Shown here in pieces: positions 10,390 to 21,836 of a DNA stretch of 64,000 nucleotides. The position numbers and the translations under genes were made by a program. This DNA comes from Syncephalastrum monosporum B8922 (Eukaryota; Mucoromycota; Mucoromycetes; Mucorales; Syncephalastraceae): contig JNEN01000873.1 in the NCBI GenBank assembly GCA_000697355.1, positions 1 through 64,000 of the forward strand. Direction: 5' to 3'. Under the pieces are notes generated by a model. That model was not told where the DNA came from, searched no databases, and worked only from the letters and a program-made list of their open reading frames with translations. Position 1 is the stretch's first letter. Each line of letters opens with the position of its first letter.

Positions 10390-12900
10390 GCTAGAGAGCT
10401 GTGAATAGGAGGAGGACCAAGCATCGTTGGCGTATCCGTCTTTACCCCCTGCACAACAGCGCTCACCATCAGGAGAGAGGAGATCTGTCGAGTCTGTACC
10501 CAGAATTTGTAGGAACATGTAGGCGCAGAGTAACCCTTTCCTAAACTTCTCGAAGTTTGGACTCTCTTGGCCAAACTTCGAAGAGCACACTGCACTGTAC
10601 TGTACATACAAGGTTCAGTACTGCACTCCCCCATAAATAAGTGTGCATACGTGCGTTGTGTACGATGCCTTGGATAAACATGTAGCCAGTCTATGAAACT
10701 TCGTGCGGGCGCCTTTACTATGAGAGACAAAAAAAAAATCACGTATTTTGGTGCACAGATGCATAATGTGCTCCTCAGACATTAAGTTACTATTTGGACA
10801 CAGAAAAAAAAAATTACAGCATATGACTTGAGTGGCGTAGTTCTCCGTAATAGCATAAACATCGACCTGATTCGACCAAACGGATATTTTCGCCATCATC
10901 TTATAAGTCCTTATCTAACAGCGCGTGAAATTGAGAAGTTCTCTGAGCATGTAGGACAGAGCCGTATATAGCCGAAGTCAGCCGCCTCCCCTATGAAAAC
11001 AGAAAATTTGAAGACTGCTTTGCTGCTCTTTCATTTTGACTAGCGGAAGAAACTACCTTTACGTGAGTGAATTTCCTTTATATCGGTCGAAGAGATATAG
11101 AACTTGCATGATATGCTGATAGCTGTAGCTATCATGCACTACTATAAGCACTTTGAAAAAAAAAAACATTAGTCAACAAATAATATAATGAGGGGGCGCA
11201 CACCAGAAAGTCTGCTCAGGGGAAATATCGGTATGACAAAGGCTCAAGATGAGGTATGCACGTACAAGTAAGAGATCATGACGTACCTGGTCAAGGATGT
11301 AGTCCTTGGCCTCCGTTAATGTCCTTCTCTTCCAAGCGGGACAGTCGTTGGGCAGAGCGGACTTGATGTCCCACTGAGAGTCAACAGACGAAGTCTTGCC
11401 AGGAAATGACGCCGTGGACGACGAGGCAACAGGCATTCGTGTCACCTCCAGCACCAACCCGCTTGCTATCGGTAAGGGTAGACAGGCCGACAACATTGGA
11501 AAACCAATTCACAGGCTGCCGTGCGTACCTACTGGACAAGACACCCATGTGTACGAAATACGTAGCGCTTTATGAACTCATTCTCTTTACCCTCGACGAC
11601 CCTGAAGCTGGTATACATATCTACCTCCGTGCTCAGAATTCTCTCCAGTATTCTGATTGATATGTACAGGCACACTATAAAATAAGGGTGGGGAATAAAA
11701 CTCTTGCGAGGAGTACGAAGTGAAAACTTATGTATGGGTTTGTCTAAGCTTATCATACCTGACATAGCCGAGTTAAGTCTCCGAAGGTCTAGGAGGTCTA
11801 GATTCCATACAGGTCTATCGGCTTATGTTCGTATCAAACCCACGGTTTGACGAGGCTGAGGATACATACAAACATATATGAGGCTGATAAGCAGCAACAG
11901 ACAAGATGTGTCCCACCTTTCTCGCTGACATACAAACTCTGACTAACATTCTGTCTGAATGGCATGATTGCTTTCTATTGTACACCGGTGTCTTGAGCAA
12001 AAACGGATAGACTCTTCACGGCGTATAAGCATGATTCCTGATGCTTTTCTACCATTCTGTTCGGTATAAACGTATACGGGGAGATATACATATAAACTGC
12101 TAGACCCCCTTATCACAGTCTACGTTCTCTATTATATACGTCGTTAAATGAGAATGCATAATCCATATTCTAAGATGTAGTATGATATAAGAATACGTTC
12201 TTTTTTTTGAATTTTTTATACTGTTCAAGTCCCAAAAGTCTTCTTGGAAAAACCTGTATTTACTTTTGTGTTCGATCTGCAGACGTGAGCGAGTTGTGCT
12301 CTCCTATAATATAATTCTACTCGACTACAGTATATCTGCACGTCTGTTTATTTGATATATGCTGTCAGCTAGGGCAAGGCAGCTATACATAGATCTCCAG
12401 GAGCTTGTATCTTCATCGTTAAGTCCACAAGGTCTGGCATGTTGCCGAAGCCCTTGTGATATAAATAAATAATGAAGACCAAGCTTACACGTAAGGTTTC
12501 ATCGTTTTGGCGCGGATAATGCTTTGCAAAAGGGCTAAAACGGTTTCACTGCAGCGCTTCCATCTGTGCTCACAAAAGATGTCGTGCACCGTGTCATATT
12601 TGCCTATTGCGTCATGTGTAAGCGTTTTGCCGCTCTAAAAGCGCCCGAGTGCCCCCTTCCATGTTCCTATTCTGGTGAGTTTCTTTTTATACCAAAAGCG
12701 AGCAAATAAATTTTCCAATTTAGGTTAAAAAATTCCAGTTATGCCAAGCCAAGGATGGGTCGCGTGATTGACGCGTCATTAATTTGAAGCGCAGATGATT
12801 GATCTGGAACTGTCTAACTCTCCCGGGCCTCCTAAACGGTCTCAAACAGAGGTGAGTGTCCCTACACTGATATGTGCTGGGTGTGGGAATCCTTCTGAAG
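10390..12900. other. AT-rich gene-poor region
   Basis: No confident gene. A minus-strand frame at 11496-11173 (108 codons, or shorter if a 75-base in-frame intron with gtacgt donor at about 11286 is removed) looks partly coding but matches nothing I know. The remainder is AT-rich with homopolymer runs at 10730, 10805 and 11157. Confidence 0.4.
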
Positions 12901-12901
12901 G

Positions 12902-12910
12902 TATAAAAAG
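12902..12910 (+). promoter_or_regulatory. TATA box of the first CipC-like gene
   Basis: TATAAAAAG lies 61 bases before the split ATG at 12963. The second copy has TATAAAAG 68 bases before its ATG, so promoter geometry is kept between the two genes. Confidence 0.6.
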
Positions 12911-12962
12911 GCATCCATAGGCTCGCGTCGTTTATCCTCTACTGAATCAGCTTTTTAGTAAA

Positions 12963-13332
12963 ATGTACAGTCCACCTCACATCTAGCATTTCTCCTTCGT
13001 TGCACTAACGCGTCCTTGCCGCTATTACTAGGGGTCTTCTCGATACTTTCTCCTCTCAGCACGAAGAATTCCACTCTGGCAAGCACGAAGGTTCGCTCAC
13101 TCACGAGCTTCTAGCCGGTGCTGCTTCGTATGAGGCTGCCAAGGCCTACGAGAAGCACTGCGCTGAGAACGGCCAGCCCACTGACCATGCTAAGGCCAAA
13201 GAACTCCTGGCTGCTCTCAGCGGTGGTATCATTGACAAGCTGATCGAAACCAAGGGTCTTGACGCCATCGATGCTGCCAAGGCCAAGCACCAAGCCAAGA
13301 AGAACCTTCAGGAGCACTACGAGATTGCGTAA
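12963..13332 (+). CDS. CipC-like (DUF3759) stress-associated protein, copy 1
   Basis: The CDS is AT at 12963-12964, an intron 12965-13031, then 13032-13332, giving 100 residues beginning MGLLDTF. Without splicing, the ATG is followed by a stop after seven codons, so the intron must split the start codon as AT^G. The protein matches the CipC/DUF3759 pattern: HEGSLTHELLAGAASYEAAKAYE, then DHAKAKELLA and DKLIETKGLD, with a Lys-rich C-terminal helix. CipC was found as a concanamycin-induced protein in Aspergillus and relatives are strongly expressed in hyphae and under stress; the biochemical role is unknown. A close paralogue lies 2.1 kb downstream in the same orientation. Histidine-rich and wholly soluble, so cytosolic by inference. 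Confidence 0.85.
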
Positions 13333-15354
13333 ATACCTTTATTTCATATTCCTGTATAGCTGTGACCGTAAAAAATCTGTCGTGATTTTGGACCAATAAA
13401 TACGTGTCATATATCTGTAATATTGGCATTTGCTTCTTCTGTATTCTCTTCCATCTTTAGTGTCTCCAATTTCTATTGTTTCATTGCCCAGATCCGTATG
13501 GCACGTTCGATGAAGCACTACATATCTCTTGAACACAAATGGCTCGGTGCCTCTTCTCGCAGCCTTCACACACTATATCTATACTATCGTGTGATTATAA
13601 CTGATATGCATGTACTCGCTCTTTCTCCTATTCCCACGCCAGCCCAATTTGACGTGCTTACAGCCTCGATATTTTTGTTAGGTCCTCTCTACATCATGAC
13701 TTTCTCGCAACCAAGTAGTAATATAGTATTTCCATGCATTTTGTAATCTCTCAATCCCCTGAATTGATTGCCTGACGGAACCGGACGTATATCTACAGCG
13801 ACTTTTCATACTTTCTCCTGTAAAAATATGAACGGGTCCTGAATATGAATCACAACGCAGGCAAGAGAAACTCGACTATTTCGTTTTCCCACCTAAAATA
13901 CATCGAAAGGGCTCTCGACTATAGGATTTATACTCACTGTCAAAGCACATATGACTTGACCTTGAGACGGTTGCATATATAATCTTGAACAATGTCGCCT
14001 TATGCCCAGACCATTTGGTACCTGGTTTCACAGACGACGAAATCCGAAGTCTCACACGCGTTCTTTTTGTGTGTGCACAGATGTGGATTTCCGATTTTCC
14101 TCTTTCCCGTCGTCAAGACGCACAATAATTTGAGGCTATGAGAATAGTAGCAGTTTAGCGGTAGTGCTATCAAAAAAAAAGTATACGTACTCCTTTGTCA
14201 TTATCCACTATACAAAATACATCACGTAACTGTTCTTTCAGCATGATGACTTATGACAGACTAGAAATTGTCAATTCGAGCAGAGACAAGAAGCCTATAC
14301 TTAAATGGTGTTAGTCGGTAGTTATATTTGTATAGAATCCCCCTTTTTGGAAAATTTCCAACCTCTCGGGTGCGAGTGTCTCAGGAGGATCGATGTAATG
14401 TCTTTCGTATCGACAAAGTTACTGTCATATCATGATAGCTGTAAAATAATAACCGTATAGTGAGTCTCTATACTACCAATATAAACTTACATCTTGCTAT
14501 TGTCGCGTATCTGAAAATTATTGTATGTAGTGAACCACCAACGACATAACTTTAAAGGAAAAAATTGCGAGTGTCACCAGCAGCACATACAGAAGCACAC
14601 TGAAAACTGCCATATGGTGACCTTTCAGATAATATTCACTGATACACAGACCGAATTCTTCAAGGGTGGCTGTACTAAAGCTGATCGTACCTTTGGTACA
14701 CCTTAGTTGTGCTGACGTTAAAACTACTGCTGCGATTTCACGCTGAGATTTACGCAGCGGCAGGGACCCGATTTCGATCCGATCGCTACTGTACCACATA
14801 CATAATGTTTATAGCACAGTACAGCCAATACTGATGCACTATTTTATGAGGTCATTTTTATTCCTCATAAAACTGAGCATCTAAAGAGCGATTGCTTTAC
14901 AGCCTTCTGTTTCCTCTATACTCCTGCAATGAGCTATGCCTCTTATAGAGACACTACCGTATATACATGCCTTGTATGTATTTATTTTTCGTGTCATCCG
15001 TCTCTGTGCCAGAAGAGTACTGCATGTGGCTTACCTTACGTAACATATCATCATAACGTGTATCACATTACGCAGCGGTATACCCAGCGTAACTGCTTTC
15101 ATTCCACCACATACTACAGATTTGGATATATACATAGTCTTCTATTTTAACTGCTCAATCATCTACGTATAGACACGGAGAGAATATAGCGAAGACAGCA
15201 CGTATGTATTTGACAGAACGGCTGTAAGCAGCACAATGGAGATGTTTGTGTGCAACATTGCAATACATCATCATACAAGAGACTACGGCGCGCCCAGGGC
15301 ATGAACTCTTTTGATGTAACGTAAATCTGACGTATGTGTTCTCATTTCAGAAAA
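13333..15354. other. Spacer between the two CipC-like genes
   Basis: About 2 kb, AT-rich. I see no gene. A minus-strand frame at 14799-14518 ends in a hydrophobic segment but has no other support. No sequence from the flanks of copy 1 is recognisably repeated here outside the coding region and promoter. Confidence 0.5.
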
Positions 15355-15362
15355 TATAAAAG
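15355..15362 (+). promoter_or_regulatory. TATA box of the second CipC-like gene
   Basis: TATAAAAG, 68 bases before the split start codon at 15423. Confidence 0.6.
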
Positions 15363-15422
15363 AGAGCTACTTTGTCAGTATCCCAAACGATATCAAATTT
15401 CAACTCTCTGATTTCTACAACA

Positions 15423-15797
15423 ATGTAACGTACACTTATTCGCGCTTCCTCTATACTTTCAGGGTATATACTGACATAAGGCGTTGATCTATGTAGGGGT
15501 CTCCTTGATAAGTTCACCTCCCAGCACGAAGAATTCCACTCTGGCAAGCACGAAGGTTCGCTCACTCACGAGCTTCTAGCCGGTGCTGCTTCGTATGAGG
15601 CTGCCAAGGCCTACGAGAAACACTGCGCTGAGAACGGCAAGCCCACGGACCATGCAAAGGCCAAAGAGATTATGGCAGCCATCAGCGGTGGTATTGTTGA
15701 CAAGTTGATCGAAACCAAGGGACTTGACGCCATCGATGCTGCCAAGGCCAAGCATCAGGCCAAGAAGAATCTGGAGGACCATTTTGAGGTTCAGTAA
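15423..15797 (+). CDS. CipC-like (DUF3759) stress-associated protein, copy 2
   Basis: The CDS is AT at 15423-15424, an intron 15425-15496, then 15497-15797, 100 residues beginning MGLLDKF. Same architecture as copy 1, including the start codon split by the intron, so the duplication included the 5' intron. Bases 15522-15619 are identical to 13057-13154 of copy 1 (98 bases, all third positions included), while the rest of the CDS differs at many positions. The C-terminal half carries conservative changes such as EIMAAISGG and EDHFEV. Role as for copy 1. Confidence 0.85.
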
Positions 15798-17289
15798 AAG
15801 CCAGCCTTTTATATCTCTGCACATACCATCTGCCGGGTTGCATGACTCAACGTAATGAGATTATGCAATGCCTGTATGTAAAAACAAATAAATCAACCGA
15901 TTGTGAATACTATGCTCCTTTGGCTCTCCATGTACCCACCATTTTGATCTGGTACCTTGTTCTGGCAGTATTTGAGAAGACCCATGGTATTGAATTGGTT
16001 TGTAGCGTGAGCTTCTGATCCTTAGTTCCTTTACGACATTTATATATGCGCTTTGAGAAATCCTTTCCTCGCGATTAGCACCACATCAAGGACAAAGCAA
16101 AGAAGCGTTACCGTGGCAGCCTTCCTTTTTTCTCTTCTTTACTTGTGGGTAAGCGTATTTTTCATTGGTTGATTTGGGTCAACGCAAGCTCGACACCATT
16201 TTGCATGGGTTGCGCCAGGCCCAAATTGCCTGTTCTCCGGTGTCATCAACGTTACCAGTATGGTAATAGCTAATTGTAGTACAACCAGTGTGTATCTAAC
16301 AGACATGTTGAGACAACAGTTATTGAGCTGCCACAAGTAGTAACGAAACGCACACAAAAAAGCATCAAAATCAGCTTGTGGCCGCTGCACAGGAGCTCAA
16401 TGATATACATCATTTCATACCCCCAGGGCCAGTGCATCAGTAGGGATGACGTCAACTGAGCAACTACGTTTCGCATACATATCGTATATAGCAAGCATTA
16501 AACGCAGATAATTTGATGACTGGATACCATGCCACAGCGTACAAGCAGCGCACTTTGCCCTGGACAAAACTCAGCGATCCACGCATGCAAGATTCCTTAC
16601 TTTTGTCTGCAGCTGTGTCCTCTGTATCGATTGAGAAGCAGAAAAACAGTATAAGTATTGTCGGTTTTTTAATGAATACCTTGTACGTAGGTGCTAAGTG
16701 GGTGCTAAGTGATGTTGCTTCGCATGGTGTAATAAGCTGATTAAAGTGGAATGGATTGAGGCACTTGTAGGTCCGGAAAACGCGGGGTAAAAGAAGAAAT
16801 AACTATTGTACGTTAAAGTGTGAGAATTGGCAAAGCTTATTGGTTAAACTTTGTAAGAAAATAATAAGTAGAATAAAAGAGGAAAAGGAAAGTGGAAGGA
16901 TAAGATATTCGAATATTGGAGATTCTGAGATGTGTTTGGGAATGCTAACAATGCCATAATGGAGCTGTAATGACTTGCGTTCTTAGATGGGGACGTGATA
17001 TATAATCAAGGAAGATCAGTGACAGATCATTAAGAAAAAGTATTAATAGCCTCAGAGAGGTAAGAGATATTGCCCTGAAAAGAGAGTATAATGAGTTATA
17101 TTGATGTGTGTGAATTCTGTGTGTCTGTGTATATCTGTCGGTCTAAGTCTTAGAATTTAAGGGCTACTTATATTTCTGAACTGCTAAGAGATATGAAAAT
17201 GTGGGATAAGACGATACTCATGGAACAGGCTGACTGCTTGTGTGGAATTGGGGTTTACTCTAGGCCGTTTATGGTAACTGAGTCGGCAC
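15798..17289. other. AT-rich intergenic region
   Basis: No gene seen. The second half (16740-17280) is purine-rich on the plus strand with many short GA and TA stretches. Confidence 0.5.
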
Positions 17290-17595
17290 CTAGAACTGGG
17301 TGAGCATAAACCGCTTAAAGAAGGAGCAGGACCAAAAAGAACCCGTGGTCAAACCAGTGATATTTGCGCTGGAACCATTACTTACACCCATGGCGTGTAG
17401 CGCATTGACATTTTCGTTCACGGAGAGGCGATAGAACTCGAATTGATTTCCGCGGTGCTCGGACCTCGTCCTTTCCCTGCCCTCAAAGACTTGCAACTCT
17501 TCATGTCGTCTGGGTTGACATTTTCTTTCTTCGATGAGCGATACACTCAGAGCTGGAGTGGCGCTCACGGATGGCGTGACCGATGACCCCAACAC
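17290..17595 (-). mobile_element. Retroelement fragment (reverse-transcriptase region), minus strand
   Basis: On the minus strand, bases about 17530-17400 align with plus-strand bases about 19415-19540: both contain a stretch reading gaagagttgcaagtctt or close variants, then agcaccgcggaaatcaat, then a version of cctctccgtgaacgaaaa. The open frame here runs through ELQVFEGRERT and NQFEFYRLSVNEN. Because the plus-strand relative continues into a YLDD reverse-transcriptase motif, this is the same part of a related element lying in inverted orientation. It is truncated. Confidence 0.55.
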
Positions 17596-17600
17596 GTTCA

Positions 17601-18183
17601 GCCGTCAACCGTCTGCTGGAAGAATGCAACGAATGAAGAGAGCGACGCGACGCGTACAAGAAAGTGTACGAAAGGACGGTCCAGAAGCAAGGCGCTGCCG
17701 CCGCCGATAGCCTTCTCGCCAAGACCACGAAGCCTATGCCAGTGCCCTTTGACCTCCCGGCGTGCCATTCCAAAGGGCAGAAAAAAGTACGAACAGGAGG
17801 TAGACCCGAACCGTCGCAGCTGGATGAAACAAACGCTGAGCAAGCTACACTGTTTCATTTGGGCTGATTTACGGGACGAATGGAACGCGCACATTCAAGC
17901 CCGTATGCATAACTCTATCGCCCTCACAAACTACATGCGCCAACGGGACGGACAAAGCCTGCGCGATTTCGACCCAAGATTAATGGAGTACGCCGCCAAC
18001 GCCGGTATTACGAACAACCAGGGACTTCTTTACACCTTCCTCGTCGCATTGAACCGGCGCTACCCAAAGAAAGCATGGACCTTGGTCACGAACCACGACG
18101 TGACCATACCAGACAACATGGAGGATTTACTCCAGGTCTTGCTGACACACGGAGAATCAGACCCCTCTTATATCCCTCCTTGA
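17601..18183 (+). pseudogene. Retrotransposon gag-like remnant
   Basis: The frame 17749-18183 encodes a protein with the features of a Ty3/DIRS-type gag core: RRSWMKQTLSKLHCFIW, then LRDEWNAHIQARM, LTNYMRQRDGQSL and LYTFLVALNRRYPKKAW, a Trp- and aromatic-rich helical pattern. The upstream part (17664-17760) lies in a different frame, so a frameshift has probably broken the gene. No zinc knuckle follows, and the frame stops just before the ribosomal RNA fragment. Confidence 0.55.
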
Positions 18184-18293
18184 CCTCATAATGAATTGCA
18201 TGACGTCTGGACACGTCAGTACACGAAAGCCTTTCACGCTCTCAAACAAGTTCTCTTACAAGTACCGGGTTGCAATAGGCTGGGTGAAATCGA

Positions 18294-18516
18294 ATCCTTC
18301 CGCAGGTTCACTTACGGAAACCTTGTTACGACTTTTACTCCCGCTAGACGATCGGGCTGGCACTAGTTTTTATCAATGGATCAATTGTTGCCAACACGAA
18401 TCCAGACAGTCCCACGTACTGGCCACAAACCATCAATCGGTAGTAGCGCCGGGCGGTGTGTACAAAGGACAGGGACGTAAAAAGCACAACTCATCAGGTT
18501 GTGCTTACTATACTCA
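18294..18516 (-). pseudogene. Fragment of the 3' end of 18S rRNA, antisense
   Basis: The plus strand carries the complement of the small-subunit rRNA 3' end: ccttccgcaggttca at 18296, accttgttacgactttta at 18320, then gtagtagcgccgggcggt at 18441 and tacaaaggacagggacgt at 18461. These are universally conserved 18S segments. The following hairpin-like stretch up to about 18516 fits the next 18S helix. Several conserved positions are changed (for example cacttacgg for cacctacgg), and the 60 bases between the two blocks are shorter or diverged, so this is a decayed partial copy and not part of an rDNA unit. Confidence 0.8.
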
Positions 18517-18963
18517 GATACCCTGATCATGTCGCCGTCAAGTTGAACTAAGAATATGTTCGGCGCGAGTTTGGATTTGGACCATACGACGAAGAACTTG
18601 ATATCAACTTCATGTTGGGACTAAAGGACCATCGTCATAAAGTCCAATTTCAACAGATGACGCGACTAGCTGCGCAAGCCGACCTCTTAAAAAAACAGCC
18701 GCTGCGTCACCATTGCATTCAAGGATCATCTATTCCGTTGCAAGGCTGTAAGTACTTTTATAATCTTTTTCTCAAATTGAGTCCATATTGCTTTTGATGG
18801 GATATAACTCCTTTTTTTTTGGGATAGCATTGCGATGCTGCCGAAAGAGGAGATTAATTCCGAAATCAAAGAACAAGCGCTTTGCTCTCGTTACTTATAT
18901 CCTGTCCTCGTCCCGCTATCCAACGACCCGGACAACAATATGTTCTTCCATTGGACCTGAACG

Positions 18964-19415
18964 GTGAACAAAGAATGGAAAGCAGTTCCGAAAGGTTCAA
19001 TCTCATCGGAACGGCCTGGTGTCATAGATTTAGTTGGAATTAGACCTATTAATGGATTTATTATAGCAAGTGAATGGGTGTCTCACATGGAAGGCGTACG
19101 ATTTGGCCACTCCATCAGTTTTGCAGCAATGGAATCTGCCGCTGACAGTGACAACACCTATGTGATCACAACAGCTCTCATCCGTTTGGGTGGATTCTCG
19201 AAAAATGCAATTGATCAAGGCAACAACGGCGCCTGCTTATCGATTCAGTGCGTCAACCACACAGCAACCTTTTACCTGACAAAATTGATGGCCGATGGCC
19301 TTTATTTCATGATGGAATTGGCTACGATCACTTTGCCATCATCGATCACAAATTTGCAACAATACTTGGTCCAACTTGATGATGTATTGAACGTATTGCT
19401 TATATTTGAGAGACA
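18964..19415 (+). pseudogene. Mucoromycota-type domain, copy 1, without intron
   Basis: From about 19060 to 19415 the frame contains ALIRLGGFSKNAIDQGNNG, LSIQCVNHTATFYLTKL, ADGLYFMMELATITLPSSI and LLIFERHCK. It aligns with copy 2 at 20327-20740. Proteins with this pattern (RLG.F.KDAI..GN, FYLI.L..DGLY.M.E, P.S) recur in Mucoromycota genomes as an expanded family of unknown function, according to my recall. Copy 2 has an intron at the point aligned with QC^VNHT, and copy 1 does not. The frame then runs directly into retroelement sequence, so the copy is probably a broken, possibly retroposed, gene. The GEVK-type motif expected before RLG is absent. Confidence 0.5.
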
Positions 19416-19700
19416 CTGCAAACCCGGCCGACCGGAAGAACTGCAAGTCTTCGACGGAAGAAAACGACAAGGTACCAGCACCGCGGAAATCAATCGGGTT
19501 TTGTCACCTCTCCGTGACCGAAAACGCCAGCGCTTACCTGGACGATTGGCTACTCCTGGCCGACTCCAAATTAAAAGCGACGCAGCAGACCCAATTGTTG
19601 CTCATGAAACTTCAAGAACTGGGTTGGATCATCAACCTCAAGAAGTCCAATTTTTTTTGGCCTTCGCAGATTCAAGCAGTTCCGAAAATAGCATGTGACG
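19416..19700 (+). mobile_element. Retroelement fragment with YLDD reverse-transcriptase motif
   Basis: In the frame 19406-19711 there is AYLDDWLLLADSK followed by LLLMKLQELGWIINLKKSNF. YLDD is the catalytic motif of reverse transcriptase and the following helix with LGWIIN..KSN is typical of DIRS- and Ty3-type enzymes; the W after YLDD favours DIRS. The upstream part of the domain is missing, and the related minus-strand piece lies at 17290-17595. Confidence 0.65.
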
Positions 19701-19729
19701 TCCTAGCGTAGCGCTGGACTCACTTATTA

Positions 19730-20890
19730 CACGAGACATCCTCAGGAAGATCATACAAGAACGACACCGATCGTGGGATTTGAATCAAAAATTCCCAAAT
19801 AATTTGAAGAATGAACTGATGGAGCTTGCTTGGGTAATGAATACAATTAATACACAGCCTGTATCGATCATTAATTTATTGTTCCCAACTTTCACCAGAG
19901 TTTATGCAACGGATCAATAGATCGTGTTGACGCCTGCTTTTCTGTACTCTCAATGGTGAAGAAGTCATCAGACCGGTTGGATCGCAAGATCATGTTGTCC
20001 ATATCTCAAATGTAAGATTCATTTTGGTATATTTAGGATTGAACTTGCAGGAAGCCAATAACATAGTTTTTTGATTTTAGTTTCCAAATGTTCCCCTTGG
20101 AAGCTGTGATGTATCCACTCAATGAATCTAAATTCATTACAAAATATCTGTTGCCAATTTTCCAGCCCTTATTTGACGACGATTTGCTTTTAACCACATT
20201 GCGATGGTAGGCTACATTACTATCCTATTTCTACCACTAACTTACTGTAACATGATAGGACGGCAACGCAAGCATCGGATGTAACGAAATCGAGGCATCA
20301 AGAACCGCCCGGATTGTATCATTTCGGTGATACAAGGAAACTACTCTGTAGCCAGTTTAGGCTTTGGAGAAGTCAAGTCCCCGTTGGAAACTGGCAACCA
20401 TTATTGTACCAACAAGGACCTTTTAAGGTTAGGTCTATTTTGCAAGGATGCAGTCGATGAAGGAAACTTGGATGGTAGTTTGGCGATTCATTGTACAGGT
20501 TGGTATCAGAAACTTCACACAATTTTTTTGAGGGTAAAAAAAAATAATATTTTTTCTTGTTTCAAAGGTTTCAAGGTCATATTTTATTTGATTGAACTGC
20601 GAAACGACGGGTTGTATCTTATGACTGAAATTTGTCACATCGCATTCCCCAGCTCTATTGAAGATGTACCAGCATTCCTTACAAATGCCTCCAAACTGAA
20701 AAATTGCGTGAATGTTTTCGAGAAGTGCAAGGTTATCAAGAGACAAACTGCGTTAAAACGACAACGAGACACTGCAAGCGCTATCGAAATGGATTTAACA
20801 TTGCAGAAGTCGATGAACCGAAAACGCCGCAATATCATTAGCCATTTTCCAAACCTTTGTTGTTCTAAAAAAAAAGAATCGAATAAATGA
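19730..20890 (+). CDS. Mucoromycota-type protein of unknown function, copy 2
   Basis: The best part is exons ending at about 20499 and restarting at 20569 (intron with a gttggt donor and tttcaaag acceptor). They encode GFGEVKSPLETGNHYC, LLRLGLFCKDAVDEGNLDG, then FKVIFYLIELRNDGLYLMTE and FPSSIEDVPAF, ending with a Lys/Arg-rich tail. An N-terminal exon is likely at about 19730-19915, containing ILRKIIQERHRSW and LKNELMELAWVMNT. Between 20080 and 20330 the frame needs an additional intron or carries a one-base shift near NRPDCII, so I cannot tell whether the gene is intact. The family is abundant in Mucoromycota by recall; no biochemical function is known to me. Confidence 0.45.
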
Positions 20891-21836
20891 AAGCGGTTGA
20901 AAGGGAGAAAGGGAGAAAAGGGAGGAATGCATGGTTTTTGATTGGCCGACGACACAGGCTACTCCATTGGCTTGGGAGATTTCCAGAATGGCTTTCAGAA
21001 GCGAGTACTGGAAGTCTGTAAGCGCGCAGTCATGGTAAAACCAGGGCTTTTTCTCACGAAGTTTATGAAGTATGTTCAATTTCTCTTGCTATTTTATGGC
21101 ATGGGACTGGCTCTCTAATGCATAAAGTAAGATCCACTCCACTGGGTGACTTTGTGTGACACAGAGCATGTTCTGCGAAAAGCACATTGGGAACGCGATA
21201 GAAAAATACTTTTGTTTATCAACTTTTGTCTATCTTCCCATGAAGTGAACAGAGGTAGTCACCAGTCGTCCTCTTTGGCCGTTCATTGCTTTCGCTTGTC
21301 TCGATAGCTTATAGTGAGTCGAGCAAAAGGATTTATGTGGAAGTCGTGCGGTTGGCACTTAGCCGATATACAGCAGTGGCAAAAGTATAGTACACAGAGC
21401 AAATCCTCATCTTTTTATTCAAGTTAAACTGAAAAGGGAGATCGGCGCAGCATAGCTGTCACATGCACATGCGCTTTGGATCGGGCGAATGACGGTAGGG
21501 GTTGGTTTACCGGATCCAAAAGCAGCCACGGACGGTAAATGTGCGTCCAGATATTCGTGTCCCTTTTCCTTCGATCAGCGTAAGACTGGCAAGAAAGTTG
21601 AGGTGCTCTATTGTGCAAATGCGCTTCTGTCCAAGTGAAACAAATGAGCGCAGAACAATGTCAGAATAAAAAATGCTTTGTATCTCACTTCAACTTTATC
21701 GCGCACAGACCCCCTCTTCCTCTCTCTTTCTTTCTCTGCTTATTTCCCAATCAAAGACTACCTCCACATAAAACATTAAACATAAAGCATACCACACAAA
21801 TTGGGCGTGAGCGTCATCCTTGAGCAATATTTCAGA
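20891..21836. other. Intergenic region upstream of the FYR gene
   Basis: No confident gene. A minus-strand stretch 21618-21424 is open and contains a gtaaac donor at about 21510 and ttcag acceptor at about 21427, but nothing recognisable is encoded. Pyrimidine tracts at 21708-21745 probably belong to the promoter of the next gene. Confidence 0.4.

Noticed and set aside
10056..10742. 228-codon minus-strand open frame
   Set aside because: It overlaps the secreted peptide gene in another frame and runs through its TATA box and leader; it shows no domain, so it is a chance frame.
11173..11496. Minus-strand frame as a gene
   Set aside because: Coding potential is weak, no start context or upstream exon was found, and the product resembles nothing I know; mentioned only in the region note.
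14518..14799. Minus-strand frame ending in a hydrophobic helix between the CipC genes
   Set aside because: No domain, no splice context and AT-rich composition like the surrounding spacer.
18294..18516. Functional rRNA gene
   Set aside because: Only the 3' end of 18S is present, with changes at conserved positions and no ITS or 5.8S sequence beside it.
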